Source of the DNA: Starkeya sp. ORNL1
GTDB taxonomy: Bacteria > Pseudomonadota > Alphaproteobacteria > Rhizobiales > Xanthobacteraceae
Assembly: GCF_012971745.1 (NCBI RefSeq)
Contig: NZ_CP048834.1
Location: 2,480,001-2,544,000, forward strand
DNA: 64,000 nucleotides
Direction of reading: 5' to 3'
The notes beneath the pieces are model-generated. The model ran no database searches, had not been told where the DNA came from, and saw only the letters and a program-made list of their open reading frames with translations. Positions within the stretch are counted from its first letter, which is position 1. Every line of letters starts with the position of its first letter. A program made the position numbers and the translations under genes. This document shows positions 17,342-26,469 of the stretch, piece after piece.

Positions 17342-17686
17342 ATGTCGTACATTGGCGAAACCCGTAAGACTGCGTTTGCGTCCTTTGGGGCAGCGGCCAG
17401 CTCGATGCTGCTCGCCGGCGCCCTCCAGGTGATCCGCCTGGCGAAAGCCGTGGCCCGCCGCCGCGTCATCGCCGACCTTGCCGAATTCGACGACCGCATG
17501 CTGCGCGATATCGGGCTCAACCGCTCCGATCTGCGCGACGCCGCATCCACTCCGATGTGGCAGGACCCGACCTCCGTGCTGGTGGTGCGGTCCGTGGAAA
17601 AGCGTGCGGCTCGCCGCCTTGCCCATCGCGCGAGCGCGGCGACCGCCCCGGCGCGCAACGCGTCCGACCTCATCGGGTGCGGCTGA
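17342..17686 (+). CDS. DUF1127 domain protein
   Basis: 114 residues; the DUF1127 core (about residues 36-66) contains LAEFDDRMLRDIGLNRSDLR with an Arg-rich flank. Small DUF1127 proteins in Rhizobiales affect phosphate and carbon metabolism and are thought to bind RNA. This one has an extra basic C-terminal tail, longer than the usual 45-70 residue form. A strong GGAGGAATCA site precedes the ATG. A terminator follows at 17756. Confidence 0.85.
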   Translation: MSYIGETRKTAFASFGAAASSMLLAGALQVIRLAKAVARRRVIADLAEFDDRMLRDIGLNRSDLRDAASTPMWQDPTSVLVVRSVEKRAARRLAHRASAATAPARNASDLIGCG

Positions 17687-17755
17687 CTTGGCTAAGCGCG
17701 GCCTGCCGCGACCCTCGATATTCGGCGGCACCTACCCCCTCTCGCTGCCGACCTG

Positions 17756-17790
17756 ACGCCCGCCGGACTTCCCCCCGGCGGGCGTTTTTT
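17756..17790 (+). terminator. Rho-independent terminator
   Basis: An 11-bp perfect stem (ACGCCCGCCGG with CCGGCGGGCGT), 8-base loop and TTTTTT at the 3' side. It ends the DUF1127 transcript. Confidence 0.85.
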
Positions 17791-17814
17791 ATTGTTCCGG
17801 CAACCCGTGAAGAC

Positions 17815-17911
17815 GTCATCCCGGCCGGAGGCGCAGCCGCAGAGCCGGGATCGTAAGAAAGTGAAGTGCGTTTGCGCGATCCCGGCTCGGCCTGCGGCCG
17901 TCCGGGATGAC
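17815..17911. repeat. CATCCCGG-type inverted repeat (family D)
   Basis: GTCATCCCGGCC... and ...GTCCGGGATGAC ends are inverted, with GCCGGGATCG and CGATCCCGG inner hairpins. Related copies lie at 27.2 and 45.8 kb. Confidence 0.8.
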
Positions 17912-17936
17912 ACCAAGTGGCGAGCGCGACCGCGCC

Positions 17937-19337
17937 TCACACGTTCAGCAGCAGATATTCCCGCTCCCAGGGCGAGATCACCCGCATGAAAGTCTCGAAT
18001 TCGGCCTGCTTCACCGCCGAATAGGTCTTCACGAAGCTTGGGCCGAGCACGGTGGCGATCTCGTCGGAATATTGCATCGCCGCCACCGCCTCCAGGAGGC
18101 CGCGCGGCAGTTCGAAATCAAGGAACTTGGCGTCGGCCTCCAGCGGCTCGGTCGGGCGCAGGCCCTCCACCATGCCGAGATAGCCGCAGGCGAGCGAGGC
18201 CGCGATCACCAGATAGGGATTGGCGTCGGAGGACGGCACCCGGTTCTCGACGCGGCGCGCCGACGGACCGGAGGGCGGCACCCGCAGCCCGGCGGTGCGG
18301 TTGTCATAGCCCCACTGGATGTTGATCGGCGCCATGGAATCCCGGGTGAGCCGGCGATAGGAATTCACATAAGGCGCCAGGATCGACATCACCGCCGGCA
18401 GATAGCGCTGCTGGCCGGCGATGAAGGAGAAGAATTCCGGTGTCGGATCGCCATCGGCGTCCGAGAAGATGTTCTTGCCGGTCTCCGCCGAGACGATGGA
18501 CTGGTGGATGTGCATGGCCGAGCCGGGCTCGTCGGCGATCGGCTTGGCCATGAAGGTGGCGTAGATCTTGTGGGCGAGCGCCGCCTCGCGAATGGTGCGC
18601 TTGAACAGGAACACCTGGTCGGCCAGCACCAGGGGGTCGCCATGCAGCAGATTGATCTCCATCTGCGCCGCGCCGTCCTCATGGATCAGCGTGTCGATCT
18701 CCAGGCCCTGCGCTTCGGAATAGTCGTAGATATCCTCGAACAGCGCGTCGAACTCATTCACCGCCTGAATGGAATAGGACTGGCGGCCGATCTCCGGCCG
18801 GCCCGAGCGGCCGATCGGCGGCTTCAAGGGATAGTCCGGATCGACATTGGGCTCGACCAGATAGAATTCGATCTCGGGTGCCACCACCGCCTTCCAGCCC
18901 TTGTGGGCATAGAGGTCGATGACGTTCTTCAGCACCTGGCGCGGCGCCAGTTCCACGGCGCGGCCGTCGCGGTGGTAAGCGTCGTGGATGATCTGCGCGG
19001 TCGGATCCTGCGCCCACGGCACGGTGGCGAGCGTCGAGAAGTCCGGCTCCATGACGAGGTCGCTGTCGACCACCACCGAATCGACCAGCCCGTCATAAGG
19101 CGGATATTCGCCGGAGATGGTCTGGAAGAACACCGAGAGCGGCAGGTTCATCACCGGCCCGGAGAGGAATTTCGAGGACGGCATGATCTTGCCGCGGGCA
19201 ACGCCGGCGAGGTCCGGCACCACGCATTCGATCTCGGTGATGCCGCGCGCCGCCATCCAGGCCTTGGCCTCCGCGACATTGGCGACGCCACGCATGGACT
19301 CTGCCGCGTCCTTGGCCGAACGCTTCTTTTTAACCAT
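17937..19337 (-). CDS. puuA: Glutamine synthetase family, gamma-glutamylputrescine synthetase-like (PuuA)
   Basis: 466 residues; a type-I-fold glutamine synthetase that probably joins glutamate to putrescine. Visible landmarks: EIEFYLVEPN, the GAAQMEINLLHGD segment, the metal/ATP site GSAMHIHQS, and NIQWGYDNRTAGLRVP. I do not see the adenylylation-site context of GlnA. The ATG at 19337 has a GAGGTGTC site upstream. It is divergent from a polyamine-type ABC transporter and near a PuuB-like oxidase, which supports the putrescine assignment over other amines. Confidence 0.82.
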   Translation of the reverse strand: MVKKKRSAKDAAESMRGVANVAEAKAWMAARGITEIECVVPDLAGVARGKIMPSSKFLSGPVMNLPLSVFFQTISGEYPPYDGLVDSVVVDSDLVMEPDFSTLATVPWAQDPTAQIIHDAYHRDGRAVELAPRQVLKNVIDLYAHKGWKAVVAPEIEFYLVEPNVDPDYPLKPPIGRSGRPEIGRQSYSIQAVNEFDALFEDIYDYSEAQGLEIDTLIHEDGAAQMEINLLHGDPLVLADQVFLFKRTIREAALAHKIYATFMAKPIADEPGSAMHIHQSIVSAETGKNIFSDADGDPTPEFFSFIAGQQRYLPAVMSILAPYVNSYRRLTRDSMAPINIQWGYDNRTAGLRVPPSGPSARRVENRVPSSDANPYLVIAASLACGYLGMVEGLRPTEPLEADAKFLDFELPRGLLEAVAAMQYSDEIATVLGPSFVKTYSAVKQAEFETFMRVISPWEREYLLLNV

Positions 19338-19526
19338 CTGACACCTCGAACGCGCGGTCTGCGCGCGCTGTGAAGGGATCATGCCACCTCGCGGCGCGTC
19401 AAGGCGGGGCACCCGCTACCATCGAGGATGGTTTGAAAATGTCTGCATGCGCGGTTGACGCGGACGCAATCCCCGTTAGCGTCTGCAACAAGAGCCGGCG
19501 CATCCGGCCGGGGAACAGGGGCTGCC

Positions 19527-20699
19527 ATGAACACCGGCGTCGCCGAGAAGACGCAGAAGACCATAGGCGGTATCCGCCGCAAATTTTCCCCCTGGAACGA
19601 CCCCGCTGCCGTTCCGCTGATCCGCTACAAGAACATCACCAAGCGCTTCGGCTCCTTCACCGCCGTCGACGACATCTCCCTCGACATTTATGAGCGCGAA
19701 TTCTTCGCCCTGCTCGGCCCGTCGGGCTGCGGCAAGACCACGCTGATGCGCATGCTCGCCGGCTTCGAGGAGCCGAGCAGCGGGCAGATCACGCTGGCCG
19801 GGCAGGACCTCGTCGGCATGCCGCCCTACAAGCGGCCGGTGAACATGATGTTCCAGTCCTATGCGCTGTTCCCGCACATGAGCGTGTGGGACAACATCGC
19901 CTTCGGCCTGAAGCAGGACGGTGTCGACAAGGAAGCCACCAGCGCCCGGGTCGAGGAGATGCTGAAGCTGGTCAAGCTCGACCAGTTCGCCAAGCGCAAG
20001 CCGCATCAGCTTTCCGGCGGCCAGCGCCAGCGCGTCGCGCTCGCCCGCTCGCTCGCCAAGCGGCCCAAGGTGCTGCTGCTCGACGAGCCGCTCGGGGCGC
20101 TCGACAAGAAGCTGCGCGAGGAGACCCAGTTCGAGCTGATGGACATCCAGATGGAGCTCGGCATGACCTTCCTGATCGTGACCCACGATCAGGAAGAGGC
20201 CATGACGGTCGCCGACCGCATCGCAGTGATGGACCATGGCAAGCTGGTGCAGGTGGCCCCGCCCGCCGAGGTCTATGAGCAACCCAACTCGCGCTATGTC
20301 GCCGGTTTCATCGGCGACGTGAACCTGATCGAGGCCAAGGTGGAGAGCGCCGATGCCGGCGTGACCCGGCTGCGCTCGGACGCCACCGACATGAGCCTGA
20401 TGATCTCGGACACCGTCGAGGCCAAGCCCGGTGACACGGTGTGGATCGCCATCCGCCCGGAGAAGGTGAAGGTCGACCTCGACCCGCCGGCCGAGCAGGG
20501 TGTGAACGCGCTGCCCGGCACCATCTGGGACATCGGCTATCTCGGCGATCTCTCCATCTACCATGTGGAATTGCCCAATGGCGCGCGCGTCAAGGCGGCC
20601 AAGCCCAACCTGACCCGCATGGTGGAGCGGCCGATCACCTGGGACGACAAGGTCTGGGTGTCCTGGTCGCCGGATGCCGGCGTCGTGCTGACCCGCTGA
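19527..20699 (+). CDS. potG: Polyamine ABC transporter ATP-binding protein (PotG-like)
   Basis: A 390-residue ABC ATPase of the spermidine/putrescine class. Walker A GPSGCGKTT, signature LSGGQRQRVALA, Walker B LLLDEPLGALD and a C-terminal TOBE domain are all present. It is first of a three-gene run with two permeases. The ATG at 19527 is preferred; the upstream part of the frame lacks coding character. Confidence 0.9.
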   Translation: MNTGVAEKTQKTIGGIRRKFSPWNDPAAVPLIRYKNITKRFGSFTAVDDISLDIYEREFFALLGPSGCGKTTLMRMLAGFEEPSSGQITLAGQDLVGMPPYKRPVNMMFQSYALFPHMSVWDNIAFGLKQDGVDKEATSARVEEMLKLVKLDQFAKRKPHQLSGGQRQRVALARSLAKRPKVLLLDEPLGALDKKLREETQFELMDIQMELGMTFLIVTHDQEEAMTVADRIAVMDHGKLVQVAPPAEVYEQPNSRYVAGFIGDVNLIEAKVESADAGVTRLRSDATDMSLMISDTVEAKPGDTVWIAIRPEKVKVDLDPPAEQGVNALPGTIWDIGYLGDLSIYHVELPNGARVKAAKPNLTRMVERPITWDDKVWVSWSPDAGVVLTR

Positions 20700-20713
20700 A
20701 CGAGGCACAGCAC

Positions 20714-21619
20714 ATGGCAAAGGGAACAACGGGGCGCTGGCTGGTGGTCGCGGTGCCCTATCTGTGGCTGCTCGCGCTCTTCCTCATCCCCTTCTTCATC
20801 GTCTTCAAGATCAGCCTGTCGCAGGACGCGATCGCGCAGCCGCCCTATGAGCCGGTGTTCGATCTCGCGGCCGGCTGGGCCGCGGTAAAGGACGCCGTCT
20901 CCCAGCTCAATTTCGACAATTATTCCTATGTCCTCAGCTGGGACAACGAGTTCCTGCAATCCTACGCGTCGAGCCTCTGGATCGCCGCGGTCTCGACCTT
21001 CCTGCTGCTGCTGGTCGGCTATCCGATCGCCTACGGCATGGCACGGGCGCCGAAATCGATCCGCCCGACGCTGCTGATGCTGGTGATCCTGCCGTTCTGG
21101 ACCTCGTTCCTGATCCGCGTCTATGCCTGGATCGGCATCCTCTCGCCGGAGGGCCTGCTGAACCAGTTCCTCGAATATGTCGGGCTGATCGACCAGCCGC
21201 TGGAGATCCTCGCCACCGACACCGCGGTCTATATCGGTATCGTCTATTCCTATCTCCCCTTCATGATCCTGCCGCTCTATTCGGCGCTGGAGAAGATGGA
21301 CGAGACGCTGCTGGAGGCGGCCGCCGATCTCGGCTGTCCGCCCTTCACCGCATTCTGGAAGATCACCTGGCCGCTGTCGCTGCCGGGCGTGTTCGCCGGG
21401 TGCCTGCTGTGTTTCATCCCGGCAGTCGGCGAGTTCGTCATTCCTGACCTGCTGGGCGGCTCCGACACGCTGATGATCGGCAAGTCGCTCTGGACCGAAT
21501 TCTCGGTGAACCGATCCTGGACCGTCTCCTCGGCGGTGGCGGTGCTGCTGCTGCTGGTGCTGGTGATCCCGATCGTGTTCTACCAGAACGTCCAGGCCCG
21601 CGAGATGGAGGGCCGCTAG
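20714..21619 (+). CDS. potH: Polyamine ABC transporter permease (PotH-like)
   Basis: A 301-residue inner-membrane permease with six predicted helices. The cytoplasmic coupling EAA motif is EAAADLGCPPFTAFWKITWP. It follows potG by 14 bases and ends directly at the next permease start (no gap). Confidence 0.9.
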   Translation: MAKGTTGRWLVVAVPYLWLLALFLIPFFIVFKISLSQDAIAQPPYEPVFDLAAGWAAVKDAVSQLNFDNYSYVLSWDNEFLQSYASSLWIAAVSTFLLLLVGYPIAYGMARAPKSIRPTLLMLVILPFWTSFLIRVYAWIGILSPEGLLNQFLEYVGLIDQPLEILATDTAVYIGIVYSYLPFMILPLYSALEKMDETLLEAAADLGCPPFTAFWKITWPLSLPGVFAGCLLCFIPAVGEFVIPDLLGGSDTLMIGKSLWTEFSVNRSWTVSSAVAVLLLLVLVIPIVFYQNVQAREMEGR

Positions 21620-22441
21620 ATGCGCAAGGGGCTCTCGCTCTTCAACGTCACCTCGCTCGTGCTCGGCTTCACCTTCCTCTATCTGCCGATCGTGCTGCTG
21701 GTGATCTATTCCTTCAACGCCTCGCGGCTCGTCACCGTGTGGGCCGGCTTCTCCACCGAGTGGTACTGGAAGCTCTTACAGAACGAACAGTTGCTCGACG
21801 CCGCCTGGGTGACGCTGCGCGTCGCCTTCATCTCGGCAAGCGTCGCCACCGTGCTCGGCACGCTTGCGGCGATCGTGCTCACCCGCTATGGCCGCTTCTG
21901 GGGCCGCACGCTGTTCTCCGGCATGGTCTATGCGCCGCTGGTCATGCCGGAGGTGATAACGGGGCTATCGCTGCTGCTCCTGTTCGTGGCGGTAAACATG
22001 GACCGCGGCTTCTGGACCATCACGCTGGCCCACATCACCTTCACCATGTGCTTCGTCGCGGTGGTGGTGCAGTCGCGCCTCGTCACCTTCGACCGGAGCC
22101 TGGAGGAAGCCGCGCTCGACCTCGGCTGCCCGCCGATGAAGACCTTCTTCGTCATCACCCTGCCGATCATCCTGCCGGCGGTGGTGTCGGGCTGGATGCT
22201 GGCCTTCACCCTGTCGCTCGACGACCTGGTGATCTCCAGCTTCACCACCGGCCCCGGCGCCACCACGCTGCCGATGCGCATCTACAGCCAGGTGCGGCTC
22301 GGCGTGACGCCGGAGATCAACGCCATCTGCACCATCATGATCGCCGTCGTCACGGTGATCGTCATCATCGCCTCCGTCGTCACCAAACGGCAGGAGATGG
22401 AACGCGAGCGGGCGGAGCGACTAGCTGCCGCGGGCGGGTGA
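21620..22441 (+). CDS. potI: Polyamine ABC transporter permease (PotI-like)
   Basis: A 273-residue permease, partner of PotH. The EAA motif is EEAALDLGCPPMKTFFVITLP, followed by the SLDDLVISSF stretch typical of PotC/PotI. The start codon immediately follows the potH stop. No periplasmic PotF/PotD-like gene lies in the window, so the binding protein is elsewhere. Confidence 0.9.
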   Translation: MRKGLSLFNVTSLVLGFTFLYLPIVLLVIYSFNASRLVTVWAGFSTEWYWKLLQNEQLLDAAWVTLRVAFISASVATVLGTLAAIVLTRYGRFWGRTLFSGMVYAPLVMPEVITGLSLLLLFVAVNMDRGFWTITLAHITFTMCFVAVVVQSRLVTFDRSLEEAALDLGCPPMKTFFVITLPIILPAVVSGWMLAFTLSLDDLVISSFTTGPGATTLPMRIYSQVRLGVTPEINAICTIMIAVVTVIVIIASVVTKRQEMERERAERLAAAGG

Positions 22442-22539
22442 GAATCCGCGGCTAAATGCCCACACAGTTCGCCAGCACAGGCATGGAGTCACTTAAGCCC
22501 TGGCTCGGTTTCCAGAAGTCCTGAGAGCTTGGCCGCGGC

Positions 22540-22652
22540 TCCCTCTCCCCGACGGGGAGAGGGTTGGGGTGAGGGGTCTTCGCCGCTTAGCAATCGTGCT
22601 CCCCCTCACCGACCCGCTTCGCGGGCCACCTCTCCCCAACGGGGAGAGGAAA
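22540..22652. repeat. CCCTCTCCCC-type paired repeat (family E)
   Basis: Two inverted halves, CTCCCTCTCCCCGACGGGGAGAGG and CCTCTCCCCAACGGGGAGAGG, with GGGTGAGGGG/CCCCTCACC spacers. It occupies most of the potI-mutL gap (22442-22761), together with a promoter-like motif at 22692. Confidence 0.8.
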
Positions 22653-22691
22653 TTGTGTCCGGACGCTTACCCAGGTGAGTCGGCCGCGCGC

Positions 22692-22720
22692 TTGATATAG
22701 GGTTCGCGCTTTGGTGTAGG
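22692..22720 (+). promoter_or_regulatory. Candidate promoter for mutL-puuB
   Basis: TTGATA (22692-22697), 17 bases, TGTAGG (22715-22720), about 40 bases before the mutL ATG. The match is moderate. Confidence 0.4.
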
Positions 22721-22761
22721 CTTTCCCGCTGACCCCGGCTCCGAATCGACGAGGCCCTTCC

Positions 22762-24606
22762 ATGCCGCTCCGCCTGCTGCCTTCCAGCCTCGTCGACCGC
22801 ATCGCGGCGGGCGAGGTGGTGGAACGCCCGGCGGCGGCGCTGAAGGAGATCGTCGAGAACGCGCTCGACGCCGGCGCCACCCGCATCGAGGTGGTGATCG
22901 ATGGCGGCGGTCGGCGGCTGATCCGCGTCACCGATGACGGCCGCGGCATGGATGCCGAGGAACTCGCGCTCGCGGTGGAGCGCCACGCCACCTCCAAGCT
23001 CGACGATGACGACCTGCTCGCCATTTCGACGCTCGGCTTTCGCGGCGAAGCGTTGCCTTCGATCGGCGCGGTGGCGCGGCTCACCATCACCAGCCGACCG
23101 GCGATGCAGAGCAATGCCAACGAGATCCGGGTCGAAGGCGGGGTGAAGGCCGCGGTACGGCCGGCGGCGCTCGGCCCCGGCACGCGGGTCGAGGTGCGCG
23201 ACCTGTTCTTCGCCACACCGGCGCGGTTGAAGTTCCTGAAATCCGAGCGTGCCGAGACCGCGGCGGCGGTCGACGTGGTGAAGCGCCTGGCGCTTGCCCG
23301 TCCCGAGGTCGGCTTCACCCTCGTCGCCGATGACCGGGCGCCGCTGAGCTGGCCGGCGCGGACGATGGATGCCGGCGGCCAGCGCGCCCGCATCGCCGAC
23401 GTGCTCGGCCATGAGGCGGGCACCAACGCGCTCGACATTGCCGGCATGCGCGGCCCGGCGCGGCTGGAGGGCCTCGCCGGCCTGCCGACGTTTTCCAAGG
23501 CCAATTCGCTGTCGCAATATCTGTTCGTCAATGGTCGCCCGGTGCGCGACAAGGTGCTGCTCGGCGCGGTGCGCGCCGCCTATGCCGACCTCCTGCCCTC
23601 CGATCGCCACCCGGTGACCGCGCTGTTCCTCGACATCGATCCGCGCGAGGTCGACGTGAACGTGCATCCGGCCAAGACCGAGGTGCGGTTCCGCGATCCC
23701 GGCCTGATCCGCGCATTGATCGTGCGCACGCTGAAGGACGCGCTGGAAGCCGGCGTGCCGCGCACCGCCTCGACCGGCGCCGACCGGCTGGCGGCGCTGG
23801 CGCGTCCCGGGGAGATGTGGCGAGGCGCGCCAACGCCGCGCCCCGCCGGCAATTACGACTGGACCGGGTCCTGGGCGGCCCCGGCTTCGGCCGCGTCATC
23901 GGTCCCGCTTTCGGGCATGGCCGAGCCGCGGCAGACGGCGTTTGACACCGGCGATCTCGGCCTTGCGCTGGCGCCGATGGCGGATGCCCGCGCTTATGTG
24001 CCGCCACCGGCGCCCGACGCGATGGAGCGCCCGCTCGGCGCCGCCCGCGCCCAGCTGCACGAGACCTATATCGTGGCGCAGACCAGCCAGGGCGTCGTCA
24101 TCGTCGACCAGCACGCCGCCCATGAGCGCATCGTCTATGAGAAGCTCAAGCACGCCATGGAGCGCGACGGGCTGGCGCGGCAGATGCTGCTGGTGCCGGA
24201 GGTGGTCGAGCTCGACCCGTCCGACGCCGCGCGCCTCGGCGAGCGGGCGGCGGCCTTGGAGGCGCTCGGCCTCGTCATCGAGCCGTTCGGCCCCGGAGCG
24301 GTGCTGGTGCGCGAGGTGCCGGCGCTGATCGGCGACGCCGACATTGCCGGCCTGCTACGCGAGCTCGCCGAGCATGCCGAGGAATGGGACGACGCGCTGC
24401 CGCTGGAGCGCCGTCTCCTGCATGTCGCCGCCACCATGGCCTGCCACGGCTCGGTACGTGCCGGGCGACGGCTCCGGGTGGAGGAGATGAACGCGCTGCT
24501 GCGCGAGATGGAAGCGACGCCGAACGCCGGCCAGTGCAATCACGGCCGCCCGACCTTCGTCACGCTCTCGCTCGCCGACGTCGAGAAACTGTTCGCGCGG
24601 CGATGA
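22762..24606 (+). CDS. mutL: DNA mismatch repair protein MutL
   Basis: 614 residues; couples MutS mismatch recognition to strand removal. The N-terminal GHKL ATPase shows VVERPAAALKEIVENALDAG, DDGRGM and GFRGEALPSI. A Pro/Ala-rich linker covers about 330-430. The C-terminal domain holds DQHAAHERIVYE (near residue 448), matching the DQHA(X)2E(X)4E motif of nicking MutL proteins, plus ACHGSVRAG and CNHGRPT. It is therefore probably endonuclease-active, as expected for a bacterium without MutH. Its stop overlaps the next gene's ATG. Confidence 0.95.
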   Translation: MPLRLLPSSLVDRIAAGEVVERPAAALKEIVENALDAGATRIEVVIDGGGRRLIRVTDDGRGMDAEELALAVERHATSKLDDDDLLAISTLGFRGEALPSIGAVARLTITSRPAMQSNANEIRVEGGVKAAVRPAALGPGTRVEVRDLFFATPARLKFLKSERAETAAAVDVVKRLALARPEVGFTLVADDRAPLSWPARTMDAGGQRARIADVLGHEAGTNALDIAGMRGPARLEGLAGLPTFSKANSLSQYLFVNGRPVRDKVLLGAVRAAYADLLPSDRHPVTALFLDIDPREVDVNVHPAKTEVRFRDPGLIRALIVRTLKDALEAGVPRTASTGADRLAALARPGEMWRGAPTPRPAGNYDWTGSWAAPASAASSVPLSGMAEPRQTAFDTGDLGLALAPMADARAYVPPPAPDAMERPLGAARAQLHETYIVAQTSQGVVIVDQHAAHERIVYEKLKHAMERDGLARQMLLVPEVVELDPSDAARLGERAAALEALGLVIEPFGPGAVLVREVPALIGDADIAGLLRELAEHAEEWDDALPLERRLLHVAATMACHGSVRAGRRLRVEEMNALLREMEATPNAGQCNHGRPTFVTLSLADVEKLFARR

Positions 24607-25886
24607 GCATGGTGTCCGACGGCCATCCGAAGAGCTGGTACGCCGCGACGGCGACGCCGCTCGAACCCTATCCGCTCTTGCAGGGCGCGGTACGCGCCGA
24701 TGTCTGCGTCATTGGCGGCGGCTATACCGGCCTCTCGGCGGCGCTGCACCTCGCCGAGGCCGGGCTCGACGTGGTGCTGCTGGAAGCCTCCCGCGTCGGC
24801 TCCGGTGCCTCGGGGCGCAATGGCGGGCAGATCCATTCCGGCCAGCGCCGCGACCAGGACTGGATCGAAGCCCATATGGGCCTCGACGATGCCCGCCGGC
24901 TCTGGGCACTCGCCGAGGACGGCAAGACGCTGCTGCGCGCCTTGATCGCCAAACACAATATCGGCTGCCACGTGCGCAGCGGGCTCATCGTCGCCGACCA
25001 CAAGCCGGGCTATGTGGCGCATAGCCACGCGTATGCGAAGAAGCTGCGCGAGGTCTATCACTACCCCCATGCCGAGCCGCTGAGCCGCGAACAATTGCGC
25101 GCTCTGGTCGGCTCCGACGCCTATTATGGCGGCATGATCGACCGCGATGGCGGGCATCTCCACCCGCTCAACCTCGCGCTCGGCCTCGCCCGCGCGGCGA
25201 GCGCGGCCGGCGCGCGCATCTTCGAAGGCTCGCGCGCACTCTCGATCGCCGACGAGGCGAAGCCCACGGTCACGACCGCCTCCGGCACGGTCGAGGCCGA
25301 TTGGGTGCTGGAATGCGGCGACGGGCTGCAGGACGGGCTCGACGCCCGCGTCGACCGCCATGTGATGCCGATCGCCAATTACATCGCCGCCACCGAGCCG
25401 CTGGGCGAGCGGGCGGAAGAGATCATCGGCAATGATGCCGCGGTCGCCGACAGCCGCTTCGTGGTGAATTACTATCGGCTGACCCATGATGGCCGCCTGC
25501 TGTTCGGCGGCGGCGAGACCTATACCCGCCGGCTGAAGGCCGATCCCGGCAGCTTCGTACGGCCCTATATGCTGAAGATCTTCCCGCAGCTCGCGGATGT
25601 GCGGATCGACCATGGCTGGGGCGGGCTGCTCGGCATCACCATGACGCGCATGCCGTTCGTGCGGCGGCTCTCGCCGCATGTGCTCACCGCCGCCGGCTAT
25701 TCCGGCCAAGGGGTGATGCTGGCGCCGCTGTTCGGGCAGATTCTCGCGGAAGCTGTCCGCGGCCAGTTCGGGCGCTTCGACCTTCTGGGACGGCTGCCGG
25801 TGCCGGCCTTTCCCGGCGGCCGGTGGATGCGCTGGCCGCTGCTCGCCGCGGGCCTCAGCTACTACGCCCTGCGTGATCGAATTTAA
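24603..25886 (+). CDS. puuB: FAD-dependent oxidoreductase, gamma-glutamylputrescine oxidase-like (PuuB)
   Basis: A 427-residue DAO-type flavoprotein. The FAD-binding GGGYTGLSAALHLAEAGLDVVLLEA-like fold near residues 39-63 is followed by SGRNGGQ, and the C-terminal WGGLLGIT/GYSGQGVMLAPLFGQ stretch is typical of PuuB-type enzymes. It likely oxidises gamma-glutamylputrescine made by the PuuA-like protein 5 kb away. It overlaps mutL by an ATGA, so it should be translated with it. Other amine oxidases of the same fold are possible. Confidence 0.82.
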   Translation: MSMVSDGHPKSWYAATATPLEPYPLLQGAVRADVCVIGGGYTGLSAALHLAEAGLDVVLLEASRVGSGASGRNGGQIHSGQRRDQDWIEAHMGLDDARRLWALAEDGKTLLRALIAKHNIGCHVRSGLIVADHKPGYVAHSHAYAKKLREVYHYPHAEPLSREQLRALVGSDAYYGGMIDRDGGHLHPLNLALGLARAASAAGARIFEGSRALSIADEAKPTVTTASGTVEADWVLECGDGLQDGLDARVDRHVMPIANYIAATEPLGERAEEIIGNDAAVADSRFVVNYYRLTHDGRLLFGGGETYTRRLKADPGSFVRPYMLKIFPQLADVRIDHGWGGLLGITMTRMPFVRRLSPHVLTAAGYSGQGVMLAPLFGQILAEAVRGQFGRFDLLGRLPVPAFPGGRWMRWPLLAAGLSYYALRDRI

Positions 25887-25894
25887 GGATCCCT

Positions 25895-26428
25895 GTGTTT
25901 CTGGAACTGGAAAACCTGGCGCGCGAAGCGCTGCATTTCGTCGAGGCGCACAAGCATCTCGCCCCCTATATCGCTTTCGGCCTCGCCTTCGGCGAATCCT
26001 TCGCGGTGTTGTCGATCCTGTTCCCGGCGACCGTCGTGCTGATCGGCATGGGGCCGATCATCGAGGCCGGCGGCATCCCGTTCCTGCCGGTCTGGGCCGC
26101 TGCGGCCGCGGGGGCGTCGCTGGGTGACGCCATCTCCTACTGGATCGGGCATTATTTCGGCGACCGCGTCCGCCATATGTGGCCGCTGTCGAAATATCCG
26201 CAGACGGTCGATCGCGGCGAAGCCTTCTTCCATCGCTGGGGAGCGTGGAGCGTCTTCATCGGCCGCTTCTTCGGGCCCTTGCGCGCCATCGTGCCCTTGA
26301 TCGCCGGCATATTCGGCATGCCGAACTGGTTGTTCCAGCTCGCCAATGTCGCGTCCGCCCTGATATGGGCATTCGTGCTGCTGGCGCCGGGCGCCGCCGC
26401 GATCAAGGCTTTGGGCTTGGGCGGCTAG
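25895..26428 (+). CDS. DedA-family inner-membrane protein
   Basis: 177 residues, a DedA/VTT-domain membrane protein implicated in lipid flipping (undecaprenyl phosphate or phosphatidyl lipid transport in relatives). It has several membrane segments and the typical GRFFGPLRAIVPLIAGIFGMP region in the second half. The start is a GTG at 25895, eight bases after the puuB stop. Confidence 0.88.
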   Translation: MFLELENLAREALHFVEAHKHLAPYIAFGLAFGESFAVLSILFPATVVLIGMGPIIEAGGIPFLPVWAAAAAGASLGDAISYWIGHYFGDRVRHMWPLSKYPQTVDRGEAFFHRWGAWSVFIGRFFGPLRAIVPLIAGIFGMPNWLFQLANVASALIWAFVLLAPGAAAIKALGLGG

Positions 26429-26469
26429 GGCAATGCCGTGGCATTGCTCCGGCATTGCCGGAGCCATGC

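Noticed and set aside
19455..19481. TTGACG in the puuA-potG intergenic region as a promoter
   Set aside because: No -10-like hexamer at 16-18 bases; the best candidate is too far off.
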